Source: CADEDH01 sp050330635
GTDB taxonomy: Bacteria > Actinomycetota > Acidimicrobiia > Acidimicrobiales > SZUA-35
Direction of reading: 5' to 3'
NCBI GenBank assembly: GCA_050330635.1
Contig: JBHJNQ010000010.1
Location: 4,882 to 68,881, forward strand
Length of the DNA: 64,000 nucleotides
In this document: positions 49,778-61,400 of the stretch, in pieces
Layout: every line of letters begins with the position of its first letter
How positions within the stretch are numbered: the stretch's first letter is position 1
Program-made: the position numbers and the translations under genes
Notes under the pieces: model-generated
The model's input: the letters and a program-made list of their open reading frames with translations, nothing else
What the model was told of the DNA's origin: nothing
The model's database searches: none

Positions 49778-51016
49778 TCAGATACCATCGGACGGGCCAG
49801 AGGAGGCTCGCCGGCTCGAGCATGGCTGGGACCGCCAACTACCGATGAGGGAAAGCTCAGCGGTCCGTCCCTCCCCGGACTCATGGCCGGCGGCCGATCC
49901 CGCCACCTTCTCGACGATTCGTCTCATCGCGTCCTGGAATCGTTGCTCGCCGAAGCTCTCGGCGTGGGCCCGGATCGTCTCCGCCTCGAAGTGCGACGGT
50001 CGCAACGCGGCCATGGCGTCGGCGAACCGGTCGACCAGGGTGGCATCATTTTGGCTCGACGGCACCAGCACGCCGGTCTGCCCCGGCCATACGGTGTCCC
50101 GCAGGCCGCCCTCGTCGAGGCCGATGACGGGAGCACCGCAGGCCTGGGCTTCCACCGGTACGAGGCCGAAGTCCTCGACGCCGGTGAACACCAGCGCTCG
50201 ACAACGACGGTACAGGTCTTCGAGCTGCTCATCGCTCACCGTTCCGAGGAAGGAAACCTTCGGTCCGGCGATCGCCTCGCACCGAGCCCGAGCCCGGCCA
50301 TCGCCTGCGACCACGAGCCGAACCCCTGCCCTGACGGCGGCCCGGATGGCGATGTCAGGTCGCTTGTAGGGCACGAGGCGACCGGCGAGGAGAAAGAAGG
50401 GTTCCCTGGCGGTCGCCGGATCCGGACGGAAACGATCGATGGCGACCGGCGGATGGACCACGAGGCTGTCACGGCCCCACCAGCACTTGATGCGGTTGGC
50501 AACGGCCGATGAGTTGGCGATGAGCACTTCCGGGCGTTGGGCCGCTCGGCGATCCCGTTTCCGCTGGGTAGCGGCGAAGGCGGTGAGCAGCGCCCGGTGC
50601 GCCGCACTCGACCCGTCCATGGCCCGCAGGTTGGGCTCCCAGAGCCACCGGGCCGGGGTGTGCACATAACTCACCATGGGAACCCCGGCGGCGATCCGCA
50701 CCCGATTGGCGAACGCGTGGTGGCTGACCACCACGACGTCGCTTTCCGGAAGATGCGCTCGGGCCATCGCCATGGGCAGCATCGGCAGTAGGTGGGCGTA
50801 GCGGCCGCTCCCTCGGTACAGCCCCTGTAGCCGGGAGGACTGCTGTGAAGGGAGCGTCGTCAGAGCCTCGGAAGGCACCGAGCGATCGATGAGTGGCGAA
50901 AAGAGATGCGCATTCGGCCAGATGACGGCCATCGAGTCCACGACCTTTTCCGAGCCCCCCAACTCGGTGAAACGCTCGTGTACGAGCGACACTCGGAGCG
51001 CCGATTCGCCGGTCAT
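49778..51016 (-). CDS. GT4 glycosyltransferase
   Basis: A 412-residue GT-B enzyme. VSLVHERFTELGGSEKVVDS and YVHTPARWLWEPNLRAMDGS are typical of WbaZ-like mannosyltransferases; FFLLAGRLVPYKRPDIAIRA and VFTGVEDFGLVPVEAQACGA then PVIGLDEGGLRDTV give the donor site. The start overlaps the stop of the Wzz-like gene upstream (ATGA at 51013). The last 35 residues are a low-complexity tail. Confidence 0.85.
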   Translation of the reverse strand: MTGESALRVSLVHERFTELGGSEKVVDSMAVIWPNAHLFSPLIDRSVPSEALTTLPSQQSSRLQGLYRGSGRYAHLLPMLPMAMARAHLPESDVVVVSHHAFANRVRIAAGVPMVSYVHTPARWLWEPNLRAMDGSSAAHRALLTAFAATQRKRDRRAAQRPEVLIANSSAVANRIKCWWGRDSLVVHPPVAIDRFRPDPATAREPFFLLAGRLVPYKRPDIAIRAAVRAGVRLVVAGDGRARARCEAIAGPKVSFLGTVSDEQLEDLYRRCRALVFTGVEDFGLVPVEAQACGAPVIGLDEGGLRDTVWPGQTGVLVPSSQNDATLVDRFADAMAALRPSHFEAETIRAHAESFGEQRFQDAMRRIVEKVAGSAAGHESGEGRTAELSLIGSWRSQPCSSRRASSGPSDGI

Positions 51017-52338
51017 GCGATGTCCTGAATTGGCTCGGAACGGACCGTCGGCTGGAGCCTTCGAGATCCCGGGGACGGAGCCGGCACCCTCGCTGTCTCC
51101 GAATAGAGCAGAATCGCCGCTAGCCGGCCACCGAGCGATCCGATTTGAGCCGCAACGGAGCGGATGGTGGCCGCCTTGACTACCAACGGGTCAACCGCCA
51201 GCACTACTGCATCACCGAATCGACTGGCGACCACTAGAGCATCGAACAGCGAGGAACGGGCCGTCACGCTGAGCACCGTATGGTCGCTGGCGCTGGCGTT
51301 TATCAGCCGATGAATGGCGACGACCCGAGCCGGTCCCAACAGTTCGGACTGGAAAGCCCCGGCACTCACTACGGCAACGGGATTGGCAGCGCTGGCCCTC
51401 TTCGCCACCTGCCGCAGGGAACCTTGCCCGCTGAGCACTTCGGCGAGACCGGGCGCGCGGGGATGTCCGAAGACCTCGTGAAGCGCAGGATCGAACAGAT
51501 CCATGTCGACCAGCAGCACTTGTTCTTTAACCATTGCCGCGGTGGACGCAACGATCGCGGCCGGATCGGCGGTGGCATGGCCGCCGACCTGCAGGACGGT
51601 GATCACCTCCCGGTCTGCCAGATGGGAGGCGAAGAACGGCAGCGGAGAGCCGCTGGTCGAACCCTCGAGCCTGAGGTCCAAGGCGGGTACGCCGATCATG
51701 CGTTGAACCTCGGCAGTGGTATCGACTGGAGAGAGCCAACCCTGGAGCTTGCGGACGACGACCACCGATTCACCGGCGATCAGCAACGTCACCATCGCGG
51801 CCAGAACACCAATCCCAACGGGCCGAGGCGATCGCGGCTCGTCCGCATCGGATGCGTCGACGATGACCTCCGCCGTCACGCCCTGTTCATCGGTGGTCCC
51901 CACCATGGCGAGACGGTCTGCCATGGCCTGCGCCAGCCGGGTGGCATCGCCGGGCACCGGGCCGGTGGCATTCACCTCGAGAAATCCGGGGGTGTCCCGA
52001 ACGCCGACATCGATCCTGTCACCGATGTCCTCGACGGAACCCTCGATGCCGGCGGACCTCCCCGCCGCACCGATCACCGAGGGCACCGAGGCCAGTTCCG
52101 CCAACGACTTGGTCCGGAACTCCGTGGTCTTTCCGTCGTCGATGATTCGATCGGGGAGTTTCACCTGGAGCACCGCTGTCGACTGATAGACCTCAGGCGA
52201 ATTCAGCCGGACCAGGAAGACTCCCAGCCCGACGAGCAGCGTGATCGAAGCCAGCACCTTCCACCGGAGAGCCATTTCGCGGAGGTGCTGCCCGAACTCG
52301 GAGGTGCTCGACGGCAGCATCGCATCAGAGAGGGTCAC
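51013..52338 (-). CDS. Wzz/BY-kinase-like chain-length protein without Walker A
   Basis: A 441-residue protein from GTG 52338, overlapping the stop of the priming enzyme. Two membrane helices (WKVLASITLLVGLGVFLV and VGIGVLAAMVTLLIAGESVV) flank a Wzz-type periplasmic domain. A cytoplasmic domain related to CpsD/Wzc kinases follows. The Walker A' strand is recognisable (VLLVDMDLFDPALHEVFG), but the P-loop position reads VGGHATADPAAIVAS, so ATP binding and autokinase activity are unlikely. There is no tyrosine cluster at the C-terminus. It probably regulates chain length as a scaffold. Confidence 0.78.
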   Translation of the reverse strand: MTLSDAMLPSSTSEFGQHLREMALRWKVLASITLLVGLGVFLVRLNSPEVYQSTAVLQVKLPDRIIDDGKTTEFRTKSLAELASVPSVIGAAGRSAGIEGSVEDIGDRIDVGVRDTPGFLEVNATGPVPGDATRLAQAMADRLAMVGTTDEQGVTAEVIVDASDADEPRSPRPVGIGVLAAMVTLLIAGESVVVVRKLQGWLSPVDTTAEVQRMIGVPALDLRLEGSTSGSPLPFFASHLADREVITVLQVGGHATADPAAIVASTAAMVKEQVLLVDMDLFDPALHEVFGHPRAPGLAEVLSGQGSLRQVAKRASAANPVAVVSAGAFQSELLGPARVVAIHRLINASASDHTVLSVTARSSLFDALVVASRFGDAVVLAVDPLVVKAATIRSVAAQIGSLGGRLAAILLYSETARVPAPSPGSRRLQPTVRSEPIQDIA

Positions 52339-53954
52339 CGGCCGCTGCGCTTCATGATCGATCCCACAGTGCGCACCATGACCTTGATGTCTTCCCCGAG
52401 GGACCATGTCTCGACATAGATGTTGTCGTAGTCGGCCCGCTCGGAGATAGAGGTATCGCCGCGCAAGCCATTGACCTGGGCCAGCCCGGTCAGGCCGCTC
52501 CGGACCCGGTGCCGCGAGTTGTAGTGCGTGTAGGTCTCGTTGAAGGTCCCCACGAAGTGGGGACGCTCAGGGCGGGGCCCGACGAAGCTCATGTCGCCCC
52601 GCAGGATGTTCCAGAGCTGGGGCAGTTCATCGAGCGATGTCTCCCGGAGCAGTCGGCCGATCAGGGTCGGGCGACGGCTGGTCTCGGCCGCCCAGGCGGT
52701 GTCGGTCTCGTCTGGGGGCGCATCGGGGAGCGACCGGAACTTGAGCATCGAGAACTGGTGACCACCGATACCGACCCGGCGCTGCCTGAACAGGATCGGA
52801 CGGCCAACCGCTATGGCGACCACGGCTGCCAGCACCAGCAGAACCGGAGCCAGAACGAGCAAGGCCAATGCCGCCAGAAGGCGGTCGAAGACCAATTTGG
52901 CTTTCCACGCAAACGACCGATGAGCCGCCCGTCGGAGGCGGACGAGTGGGATCGATCTGACCCGTTCGATCTCCCTTCCGGCTGCGCTGTTGACCGGATG
53001 GAGTCGGGGCACGAAGTAGAACTCGACCATGTCTCGATGGCGGGACTGGATCAGCTCGATCAGCTCCGATTCCGGTAGGTCGACCGGAGCGATCACGACG
53101 GTCGAAACGTGGGTTCTCTCGATCGACTCATCGAGCGAGCCCTTGTGGATCGGTAGCGGCGGACGCCACGCACCGGTTGGGGACGGGTCGTGGAAGGCGA
53201 CCGGTCTCAGGCCGTACTCCGGGTGGGCGAGGAGATCACCGGCTAACCTCGACCCGACCGTCCCGGCCCCCACGATGAGCGTCCGATGGTTGACCCACGC
53301 CCGCCGGCGGGCCAATCGGACGACGGCGTACATGGCGGCCCGACTGGCGACGAGAGCCACCACGGCGGCGAGAATGGACTGCCACCAGACCCGGCCGAGG
53401 TCGTCGCCGAGGGCGCTGATGGTTCCGGTTCCGTTGCCGCTCAGCGAGTAGGTGACCGAAGCGGCGATGAGGAGCCGACCGATCAATGCCACCATGTCGT
53501 CCAGGATCGACGGGTCGAGGCGGGACCGGTACAAGCCGGCCACCGCAGCCAGGAAGACGAAGCCCGTCGCGGTGGCCGCCGCCGGTACGAGGCTCAGCTC
53601 GAACGAGCGGATCGTGGCAATGATCGCCAACGTGTCGGTTGTCATCACCCACGGCTTGGTGCCATACCGCGAGCTGGCGAGAACAACCTTCGACCACACC
53701 GAGTTCGAGGGCGGTGGATCGTAGCGCAGCGTGTCGTCGGTCAGCCCACCGTGGCCGTTCGGCGTCTGCGATATCAGCTTGGCCGGGCCAGTCCGGCGCG
53801 ACTCAGCGACCGTTTTCGGGGCACCCTGCGGCCGCATGACCGGTTGCGGCTCGGTTGATCGCAGTTGAGGGGGTTGGAGGGTCGGCCCTGACCCAGCACC
53901 TCCCATGCCCTTCGTGGCGTCATTCCGAACGCCACCGCCACCAACACCCGCCAT
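52335..53954 (-). CDS. Polyprenyl-phosphate sugar phosphotransferase (priming enzyme)
   Basis: About 539 residues. Several N-terminal membrane segments and a Rossmann-like domain (RTLIVGAGTVGSRLAGDLLA) precede the catalytic C-terminal domain. KLVFDRLLAALALLVLAPVL starts it; MLKFRSLP, LIGRLLRETSLDELPQLWNI and LRGDMSFVGPRPERPHFV are the WbaP/ExoY signatures. It transfers a sugar phosphate to undecaprenyl phosphate, the first step of repeat-unit synthesis. ATG 53954 follows AAGGGAT and is preferred; TTG 54023 is possible. It is first of the minus-strand unit priming enzyme, Wzz, GT4. Confidence 0.88.
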   Translation of the reverse strand: MAGVGGGGVRNDATKGMGGAGSGPTLQPPQLRSTEPQPVMRPQGAPKTVAESRRTGPAKLISQTPNGHGGLTDDTLRYDPPPSNSVWSKVVLASSRYGTKPWVMTTDTLAIIATIRSFELSLVPAAATATGFVFLAAVAGLYRSRLDPSILDDMVALIGRLLIAASVTYSLSGNGTGTISALGDDLGRVWWQSILAAVVALVASRAAMYAVVRLARRRAWVNHRTLIVGAGTVGSRLAGDLLAHPEYGLRPVAFHDPSPTGAWRPPLPIHKGSLDESIERTHVSTVVIAPVDLPESELIELIQSRHRDMVEFYFVPRLHPVNSAAGREIERVRSIPLVRLRRAAHRSFAWKAKLVFDRLLAALALLVLAPVLLVLAAVVAIAVGRPILFRQRRVGIGGHQFSMLKFRSLPDAPPDETDTAWAAETSRRPTLIGRLLRETSLDELPQLWNILRGDMSFVGPRPERPHFVGTFNETYTHYNSRHRVRSGLTGLAQVNGLRGDTSISERADYDNIYVETWSLGEDIKVMVRTVGSIMKRSGR

Positions 53955-54203
53955 ACATATCCCTTGGACTGTCAACGCCGCCGAAACACGAGTTCCGAGC
54001 GACTGCACGTACGGAACTCCCAAGGAAGAGAGACGCCATCGGGCTGCCGATTGTTCGCTGGGTAGATCTACTCCTCACCATGGGTGACCGGGCCCGTTTG
54101 GCCGTCGAGGCCTCGATGGCCCTCGACGATGTCACCCGCGAGCACTCCAAGTGCCGGGAGGCCGGAGGTGCCAGAGGCTGACTGGTTGGTGTAGCATGTC
54201 CAT

Positions 54204-55202
<999 letters not shown>

Positions 55203-55265
55203 CGCTGGTCAGCGCGCGCCCGACGCTCTCGGGCCTCTCGAGCAGATCGCAGTCGATGCGGAGGC

Positions 55266-56720
55266 ATGCTGAGATACTCTCGGCGGGTGGCGGGGATCCG
55301 GGCGGGCATGTTGTCGCCTTCATGCCGTGGCGAGGTGTTCGTCCTCCTGCTCGGCTGGGGCGTCCTGCTGCACAAGGTGGCCAAGGCCGACTTCCTGACC
55401 TCCTGGTTCTCCGCCCTCGCCACCATCGCCGCGTTCGCGATGATCGTGCGGCCGTCGCGGCCCGAGCCGGTCGGCGCCCTGTTCGTCGGCATCATCGGTC
55501 AGGTTCTCATGGGCTTCGACCTGTTCGGGAACCATTGGCCCTTCCTCGGCCTCCTCGGCTTCGGATGGTTCGCAGCATGGGCGTCGTCGGGTGCAGGTCT
55601 GGGCGCGTCGGCCGGCACCGTCTGTGAACGCTTCTTCCCCTTGGCACGCTTGGCGTGGATGGCGATGTGGGTCGTCGTCGCCGTGCACAAGTTCAACCGA
55701 GGCTTCTTCGACGCTCCACAGAGTTGTGCCATTCAGCTCTATGAGCAGAGTCGCTCGCTGCTGCGGTTCCTTCCCGACCTCGCCGAGCTCACCCCGTCGG
55801 CACTTCCCCCTGTGGTGGCGTTGGCCGAGGCGGCGATTGCCGTTGGCCTGATCGTCCCTCGGCTGCGGCCGGTTGCCGTTCTCCTCGGGCTCGGCTTCCA
55901 CCTGCTCTCGGGCGCAGCCGTGCCGAGCTTCGGCGGTCTGGCCATGGCCTTCTACGTGCCGTTCCTGGGATCCGAGGTTGTCAACGCCTCACTCTCCGCA
56001 CTGCGCAGCATGGAGCGTCGCCTACCGCTCCTGAGAGCGGCACCGCTCATCGCTGTGGGCGGCATGGGTGTCATCGCAATCGCCAACGGCTACGCAAACC
56101 TCACGGACCGCCCGCCGTTCAACGAGGTTCGCTCGGCCGGCGCGGCGGTCGTCCTGACCGGCACCGGACTGATCATCTGCTACGGCCTGGGCCTGTGGCT
56201 GGCACGGGGCCCGGGTCAGCCGGTGACGATCGGCCGGCCGGGGCCGGTGGGACTGGCGATAGTAGCGCTCGTTGGGCTGATCGGCATCGCGCCATACCTC
56301 GGCCTTCGTACGGAGAACTCGCTCTCGATGTTCAGCAACCTGCGCACCGAAGAAGGCGTCTGGAACCATCTTCTGGTGCCCGAGGCAGTGCAGCTGTTCC
56401 ATCACCAGGGCCCCCTGATACGGGTGCGCGAGACCGAGGTGGAAAACATCGAACGGGTGAGCCGCCGGCTGGAGCTTCCGTTGTCGAAGGTCCGCTTCGT
56501 CGAGGCCGACCTCGCCCGGCGTATCACCCTGCACTGCGGGGCTCGCACCGATCCCGCCGAGGCAGCGGGCGGAGTCTCGATGACCGTCATGCGCAACGGC
56601 GAATGGGAGGTTGTCGACGACGTGTGCACCGACGATTCCCTGACCACTCCCAGCGGGGTGATGTGGGAGCGAATCATGCTTTTTCGGGCGGTGCCGGACG
56701 TGAACCGATGCCAGCACTGA
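55266..56720 (+). CDS. HTTM-domain membrane protein
   Basis: A 484-residue protein with about ten hydrophobic segments. AWMAMWVVVAVHKFNRGFFD and LGLGFHLLSGAAVPSFGGLA correspond to the HTTM (horizontally transferred transmembrane, vitamin-K-carboxylase-like) domain. Later, YLGLRTENSLSMFSNLRTEE with NHLLVP is a strong family signature. The C-terminal 80 residues are soluble. ATG 55266 has GGAGG only one base upstream; ATG 55308 is an alternative. Function in the family is poorly known. The next genes are a GT4 remnant and an asparagine-synthase-like gene. Confidence 0.75.
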   Translation: MLRYSRRVAGIRAGMLSPSCRGEVFVLLLGWGVLLHKVAKADFLTSWFSALATIAAFAMIVRPSRPEPVGALFVGIIGQVLMGFDLFGNHWPFLGLLGFGWFAAWASSGAGLGASAGTVCERFFPLARLAWMAMWVVVAVHKFNRGFFDAPQSCAIQLYEQSRSLLRFLPDLAELTPSALPPVVALAEAAIAVGLIVPRLRPVAVLLGLGFHLLSGAAVPSFGGLAMAFYVPFLGSEVVNASLSALRSMERRLPLLRAAPLIAVGGMGVIAIANGYANLTDRPPFNEVRSAGAAVVLTGTGLIICYGLGLWLARGPGQPVTIGRPGPVGLAIVALVGLIGIAPYLGLRTENSLSMFSNLRTEEGVWNHLLVPEAVQLFHHQGPLIRVRETEVENIERVSRRLELPLSKVRFVEADLARRITLHCGARTDPAEAAGGVSMTVMRNGEWEVVDDVCTDDSLTTPSGVMWERIMLFRAVPDVNRCQH

Positions 56721-56872
56721 GCACCGATACCTACGCCGTCCTCGAGGCGCAGACCGTGGAGCTGCCGGTGGTGCTTGCGGGCGCCGAGGGACTCGGGGAG
56801 AACGTGGCCGACGGGGCCACTGGCCTGGTGGTGACGAAACGGTACGCAGACATCTCGGTTGCGGCTCGATGA
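56708..56872 (+). pseudogene. GT4 glycosyltransferase C-terminal fragment
   Basis: 54 codons. YAVLEAQTVELPVVLAGAEG followed by LGENVADGATGLVV is the donor-site segment of a GT4 enzyme, close to SVLEAQAMALPVVCTDAEGL in the gene at 40764. It has a start (ATG 56708) inside the end of the HTTM gene and a stop overlapping the next ATG, so it may be translated, but it is not an enzyme. Confidence 0.65.
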
Positions 56873-58296
56873 TCGACCGAGGGATGCAGGCACATCGCCG
56901 CCAGATGGTGATCGGGCCCGCACCCAAGGCGCCGAGCCCGCACTGGCTAGTTGAGCAGCTTGCGTGCGGACGGTGGCTGTCCCGATGCCCCGAGTTGCGT
57001 GCGAAGGTCGTGGAGGGTTCCGACGGCGTGCAATGGCTCCTTCTCGGCCTCGCGGTGCAGTCTGATCCCCGCCGGCCGCACCCGGAGGTCCAGTTGGCCG
57101 AGATCGTGAGAGACGAAGTCGAGACCGCCTGTTCCACCTGGGCCGGCAGATACCTCCTGTTCGGCGACGGACACATGCGGACCGATGCCACCGCCCAACT
57201 CCCCTGTCATTGGACGGCAGCGGATCCGCGAGGCGTGTGGCTCTCCAGCAGCCCGGCCTTGGTGGCCGAAGTGGCAGGGACCGGGGCGCCATCGCCTGGT
57301 GAGCTCGAGTACGGCTTCGGAGTGAGTTGGATCGCGCCTCCGCGGGGGCGGCGTTCGGGCATCCGGCGTCTCCTTCCGAGCCAGTCACTCGACGTAGCGG
57401 CGCGCCGTCCTCGCCCACGCAGACTGCTCCTCCTCGACACCGATGCGGATACGGGCAGCGATCCCATCCGAGTGCTCGCGGGGCTCCTGACCGAAGCGGT
57501 GCGCCGCCTGCCGTCGACGCTGCCTGTGCATCTCGGCCTATCGGCCGGAGCGGATTCTCGTGCCGTGCTTGGCGCCGCCCTCGGATCGGGCCGGGCAGTT
57601 GATCCCTTCACCCGACGGGCGGCACGGATGACTGTCGCCGATCGCCTTCTACCGAGGCGGCTCTGCTCGCACTTCGACCTCCCGCATCGGGAGCTCTTGC
57701 CGCAGGCTGCGGATCCGGAACGATGGATGCTCGCACGCCGCCACACGGACGACCACGTGTCGGCGGGCGACGCGCGACCCTTCGTTTCGGCGGCGCGCGA
57801 TTCACTGGTCGGGGTCGAGATTGGCGGGCAAGGGTTTGGTGTCGGCAAGGCGTTGCTCCGGAACCTGCCTGCCGGGATCGGAAACGTCCAGCGGACGACC
57901 GAGCTTCTTCTCATCGAACTCGGCGCCGGGCCCGAGGACCCGAGCCGCATCGGGATGAGTGAGTGGCTCGACTGGGTCGTGGCCCATCCGGAACCAGGCC
58001 TCGATTGGCGAGACCGCTTCTACCTCGAACAGCGGATGGCCGGATGGCAGGCGTCGAAGGAGCAGCTCTACGACCTCGATTCCCACGAGCGCATGTCGCC
58101 TCTCAATTCCGCTGCCGCATTGACAGCCCTCCTCAGACCCGACGAGTCGGAGCGACGTGACGGCTCGGCGCAGCGCGAACTTCTCCGCACCCTCGACTTG
58201 CGCCTGTTGAGCGAGCCGATCAACCCGCCCGGTCGTTCGTTCCCGCAGTGGCGTCGGCTCGAACACGGACTCCGGGTGCGTTGGCCGGGACGTTGA
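56869..58296 (+). CDS. Asparagine-synthase-like protein
   Basis: A 475-residue protein. The N-terminal half lacks the class-II glutaminase cysteine start but has the LSSSPALVAEVAG pattern of degenerate Ntn domains. The synthase half carries a PP-loop (HLGLSAGADSRAVLGAALGS, near residue 222), where SAGADS replaces the usual SGGxDS. EIGGQGFGVGK and YLEQRMAGW follow. Such stand-alone proteins adenylate carboxylates and form amides in natural product or surface polymer modification. The start overlaps the GT4 remnant's stop (ATGA). Confidence 0.7.
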   Translation: MIDRGMQAHRRQMVIGPAPKAPSPHWLVEQLACGRWLSRCPELRAKVVEGSDGVQWLLLGLAVQSDPRRPHPEVQLAEIVRDEVETACSTWAGRYLLFGDGHMRTDATAQLPCHWTAADPRGVWLSSSPALVAEVAGTGAPSPGELEYGFGVSWIAPPRGRRSGIRRLLPSQSLDVAARRPRPRRLLLLDTDADTGSDPIRVLAGLLTEAVRRLPSTLPVHLGLSAGADSRAVLGAALGSGRAVDPFTRRAARMTVADRLLPRRLCSHFDLPHRELLPQAADPERWMLARRHTDDHVSAGDARPFVSAARDSLVGVEIGGQGFGVGKALLRNLPAGIGNVQRTTELLLIELGAGPEDPSRIGMSEWLDWVVAHPEPGLDWRDRFYLEQRMAGWQASKEQLYDLDSHERMSPLNSAAALTALLRPDESERRDGSAQRELLRTLDLRLLSEPINPPGRSFPQWRRLEHGLRVRWPGR

Positions 58297-58417
58297 GCGA
58301 GACCCCGCGCTGCACCTAACCGATCGGCCGTAGTTCGGACGAATACCGGCCTTTCTCAACCGGACTCAGGTCGAGCAGGATGCGTCACTCGACGCCGCCC
58401 ACAACGCCGTCGACCGA
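58297..58417. other. Convergent spacer
   Basis: About 120 bases between converging genes. No clear hairpin terminator was found. Confidence 0.3.
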
Positions 58418-61400
58418 TCAGGGAACGCCGATGATCGACTCGCAGGTCCTGTCGGCGGTGTCGATCCCGGCGCCGCCATCGCAGGTGTCGGTACCGAGGC
58501 CGCCACGGAGGTCGTCCGCCCCGTCGCCGCCGACCAGGACGTCGTCACCAGGGCCACCGAAAAGCCGGTCATTCCCGGGGCCACCGTCGAGCGTGTCGGC
58601 TCCGAAGCCACCGAAGATCACGTCGTTGCCTGCGCCGCCATCGATGATGTCGTTGCCGAGATCGCCGTGGAGCAGGTCGTTGCCGTCCCCGCCGCAGATG
58701 GCGTCATCGCCGGCGCGTCCGAACACCACGTCGTTCCCGCCGAGGGCAAGGATGAAGTCCCTGCCGTTGGTGCCCACGATGTGATCGCGACCATCGGTGC
58801 CGATGATCACGTTCCAGCCTGCCGCTTCGAGTTCGGTGAGGGTTCCGCTCACCGAACCGCAGGTGAGCACCGGCTCCGACGGTGTGAGCGAGAGACCGAC
58901 GATCACGGGATCGTGGTCCGACGAGCGGTACGGGTCCGGTGCGTACAGTGGGAGCGCGTTCGACTTCCGTTCGAACGACTGCTCGCCCGGGGTCTGGAAC
59001 TCGTCGTTGTAGTCGAACAGCGGCACCTCGTCGGCGTTGATCTGCCACGTGGCGGTCCCGGTGACCTGCGGGGTCAGGGCCGAGCTGGCCAACGCGTGGT
59101 CGAGGTAGCCGAGCTGGCCGTCGAACAGGAACGAGTAGGCGTCGCTGCCGCCGAAGGCTTCGACAAGATCGGTGTAGCCGGCGGCTTCGAGCTCGGTCAC
59201 CGCTTGCTCGTTGGCGTAGGCGTTCAGATCACCGATGATCAACACGTTGTCGCTGCCACTGCCCGTCGGATCGGTTGCCAGGTAGTTGGCCAGCGCCACC
59301 GCCGCAGTGCGCCGGGCCTGAGAGCAGTTGGCCTGCCCATCGAGCAGGTCGGGATCACCGATGTCGTCGCACGACGAGCCCTTGGACTTGAAGTGGTTGA
59401 CCGCAACCGTCACCCGGGCACCGGTGGCCCGCTCCTCGAACGTCTGGATCAGCGCCGGCCGGTTCCGAGTGTCGATGTAGGTGGGGTCCACCGAGGAGTC
59501 CAAGATGGCGAAGGCGCCCACCGGGCTCACCTGGGCCGGCTGGTAGATCAGCGCCTGGCGGATGGCGTCGGTGCCGATCGGGCCGGTGTCGATCGAGGCG
59601 TACCGGCCGGGTGAGGTGGCCGCGTTCAGCGCATCGACCAGATCGGCGACCGAGGCTCCATCGTCGTTCTCGATCTCGATCAGGCCGAGCACATCGGCGT
59701 TGAGTGCGACCATCGCCGCCACGATCTTGTCGCGCTGGCGGATCAGTTCCTCGACCGTGTTCGCGCCGCGGCACTCGAGGTTCGCCGGGCCACACACCGC
59801 GCCGGGAACCTCGAGGGTGGTGAAGTAGTTCAAGACGTTGAAGCTGGCCACGGTGAGCGAGCCGCCCACCGCAGGCGGGGTGGCCGTTCGGGGATTGGCC
59901 GGCGTGAGGGTGTAGTCCTGGCCGGGAATGGGACGGATTCGCCAGGCGTCGGTGCCGGATTGGCCGGCGAAGGACCAGTGGAGAACACCGGTGAGGTCGG
60001 TGATGGTGTCGCCACCTCGCACGAAGTTGGAGAGGCTGAGGCCGGGCACCGGGTACGGGTACGGCTCATTGAAGTCGGGCCCGCTCACCATGTCGTTCTG
60101 GGTGTTGTTGTCGTCGTCGAGGATGATGCGCCGGGTCGCCAGGTCGGCGAGGAAGGCGCTGTACCCGGCGACGTCGGGCTCGTTCAGATGGGTGAACTGG
60201 AACGGTCGCTCGTCGAGGGTGAGCACCAGTTCCCCGTAGCGGGCCAGCTGGAAGTACTCGCTGACGGCAAGCGTGCCGTCGACGGTGACGATCATGCCCT
60301 CGACCGATTCGAACGTCGCCTCGGCCCGAGTCGACGCAGGGGCGGGCAACGTGATGAGAGCCGGGGTGGGCAGCGGGTTGCCCGACGAGTTCACGGTGAT
60401 CGAGCCGCCACTGGCGTTGGAGCTGATCTGGCTCATGCCGAAGAAGTCGGAGGTCGTGCCGACGACCGTGACCAGATCACCGGCGGCCAAGCTGGCCGGG
60501 CAGGCACTGCGACAGAACACGAAGATGCCTTCCGACGTGGCCGGATCGGCATCGACATCGGCGTCCTCCTCCTGGATGAAGAACCCGTCGAGCACGTCGT
60601 TGGCGGTGAACAACGAGGTCACCAGGGCTTGCACGGTGACCGTGCCCGAGATGGCAACCGTCGGACCGGTGCCTTGGATCTCATGGATCTTGGTGATCGT
60701 CGGGGTCGCCACGACCTCGACGAGCGCATTGGGGCTGCCCGGTGTGTTCTGCGCCTCACCGGCCTCGGGGGTACCGGGCTGGATGGGGTTCAGGTCGAAA
60801 TCGTTGCGGACCCACGACCCGGTGCGATCAGGGATCCGGGAAGCGCCACCGGGGGCGAAGTCGCGGGACACGCCGTCGTAGGTGGCGTCGTCGAACGCCG
60901 CATCGAGAACCGTCGCCGAATAGGGCACGCCGGCGGCGTACTGCACCGAGACGCTGTCGCCGAGCGTCGTCCACGGGGTCACGTCGAACGAGCCGTCGTC
61001 GTCGGTGTCGAGATCGTCACCGACTGCGCCGGTGAAGTCCTTCACCAGCGCCAGCGTCAGCGGCCGGTTCGGTCGATCGGCCAGATCGATCAGGGCAAGA
61101 CCGGCGGCGTCGGTGACACCCACCGGATGAGCGGCGATGACCTGGCCTGGCGTGTTGGACGATTCGGCCACACCACTGATCTCGAGGACCGTCCAGGTCG
61201 AGTAGTCGGTGCCCGCCGCGCCGGCGATCTCGATGTACTCGAGGTCGGGTCCGGCGGTGCTGAGGGAGAACTCGTTGAGTACGGGAGCGTCGGGTTCGGT
61301 GACGCCTCCGAAGGTCTGGCCGGCGTTGACCGCGCCGGGGCTGGCGGCCGCGGGGGCGGTCCAAGTGAACTCGGCGGCGGTGGTGCCGTCGCCGGTCAGC

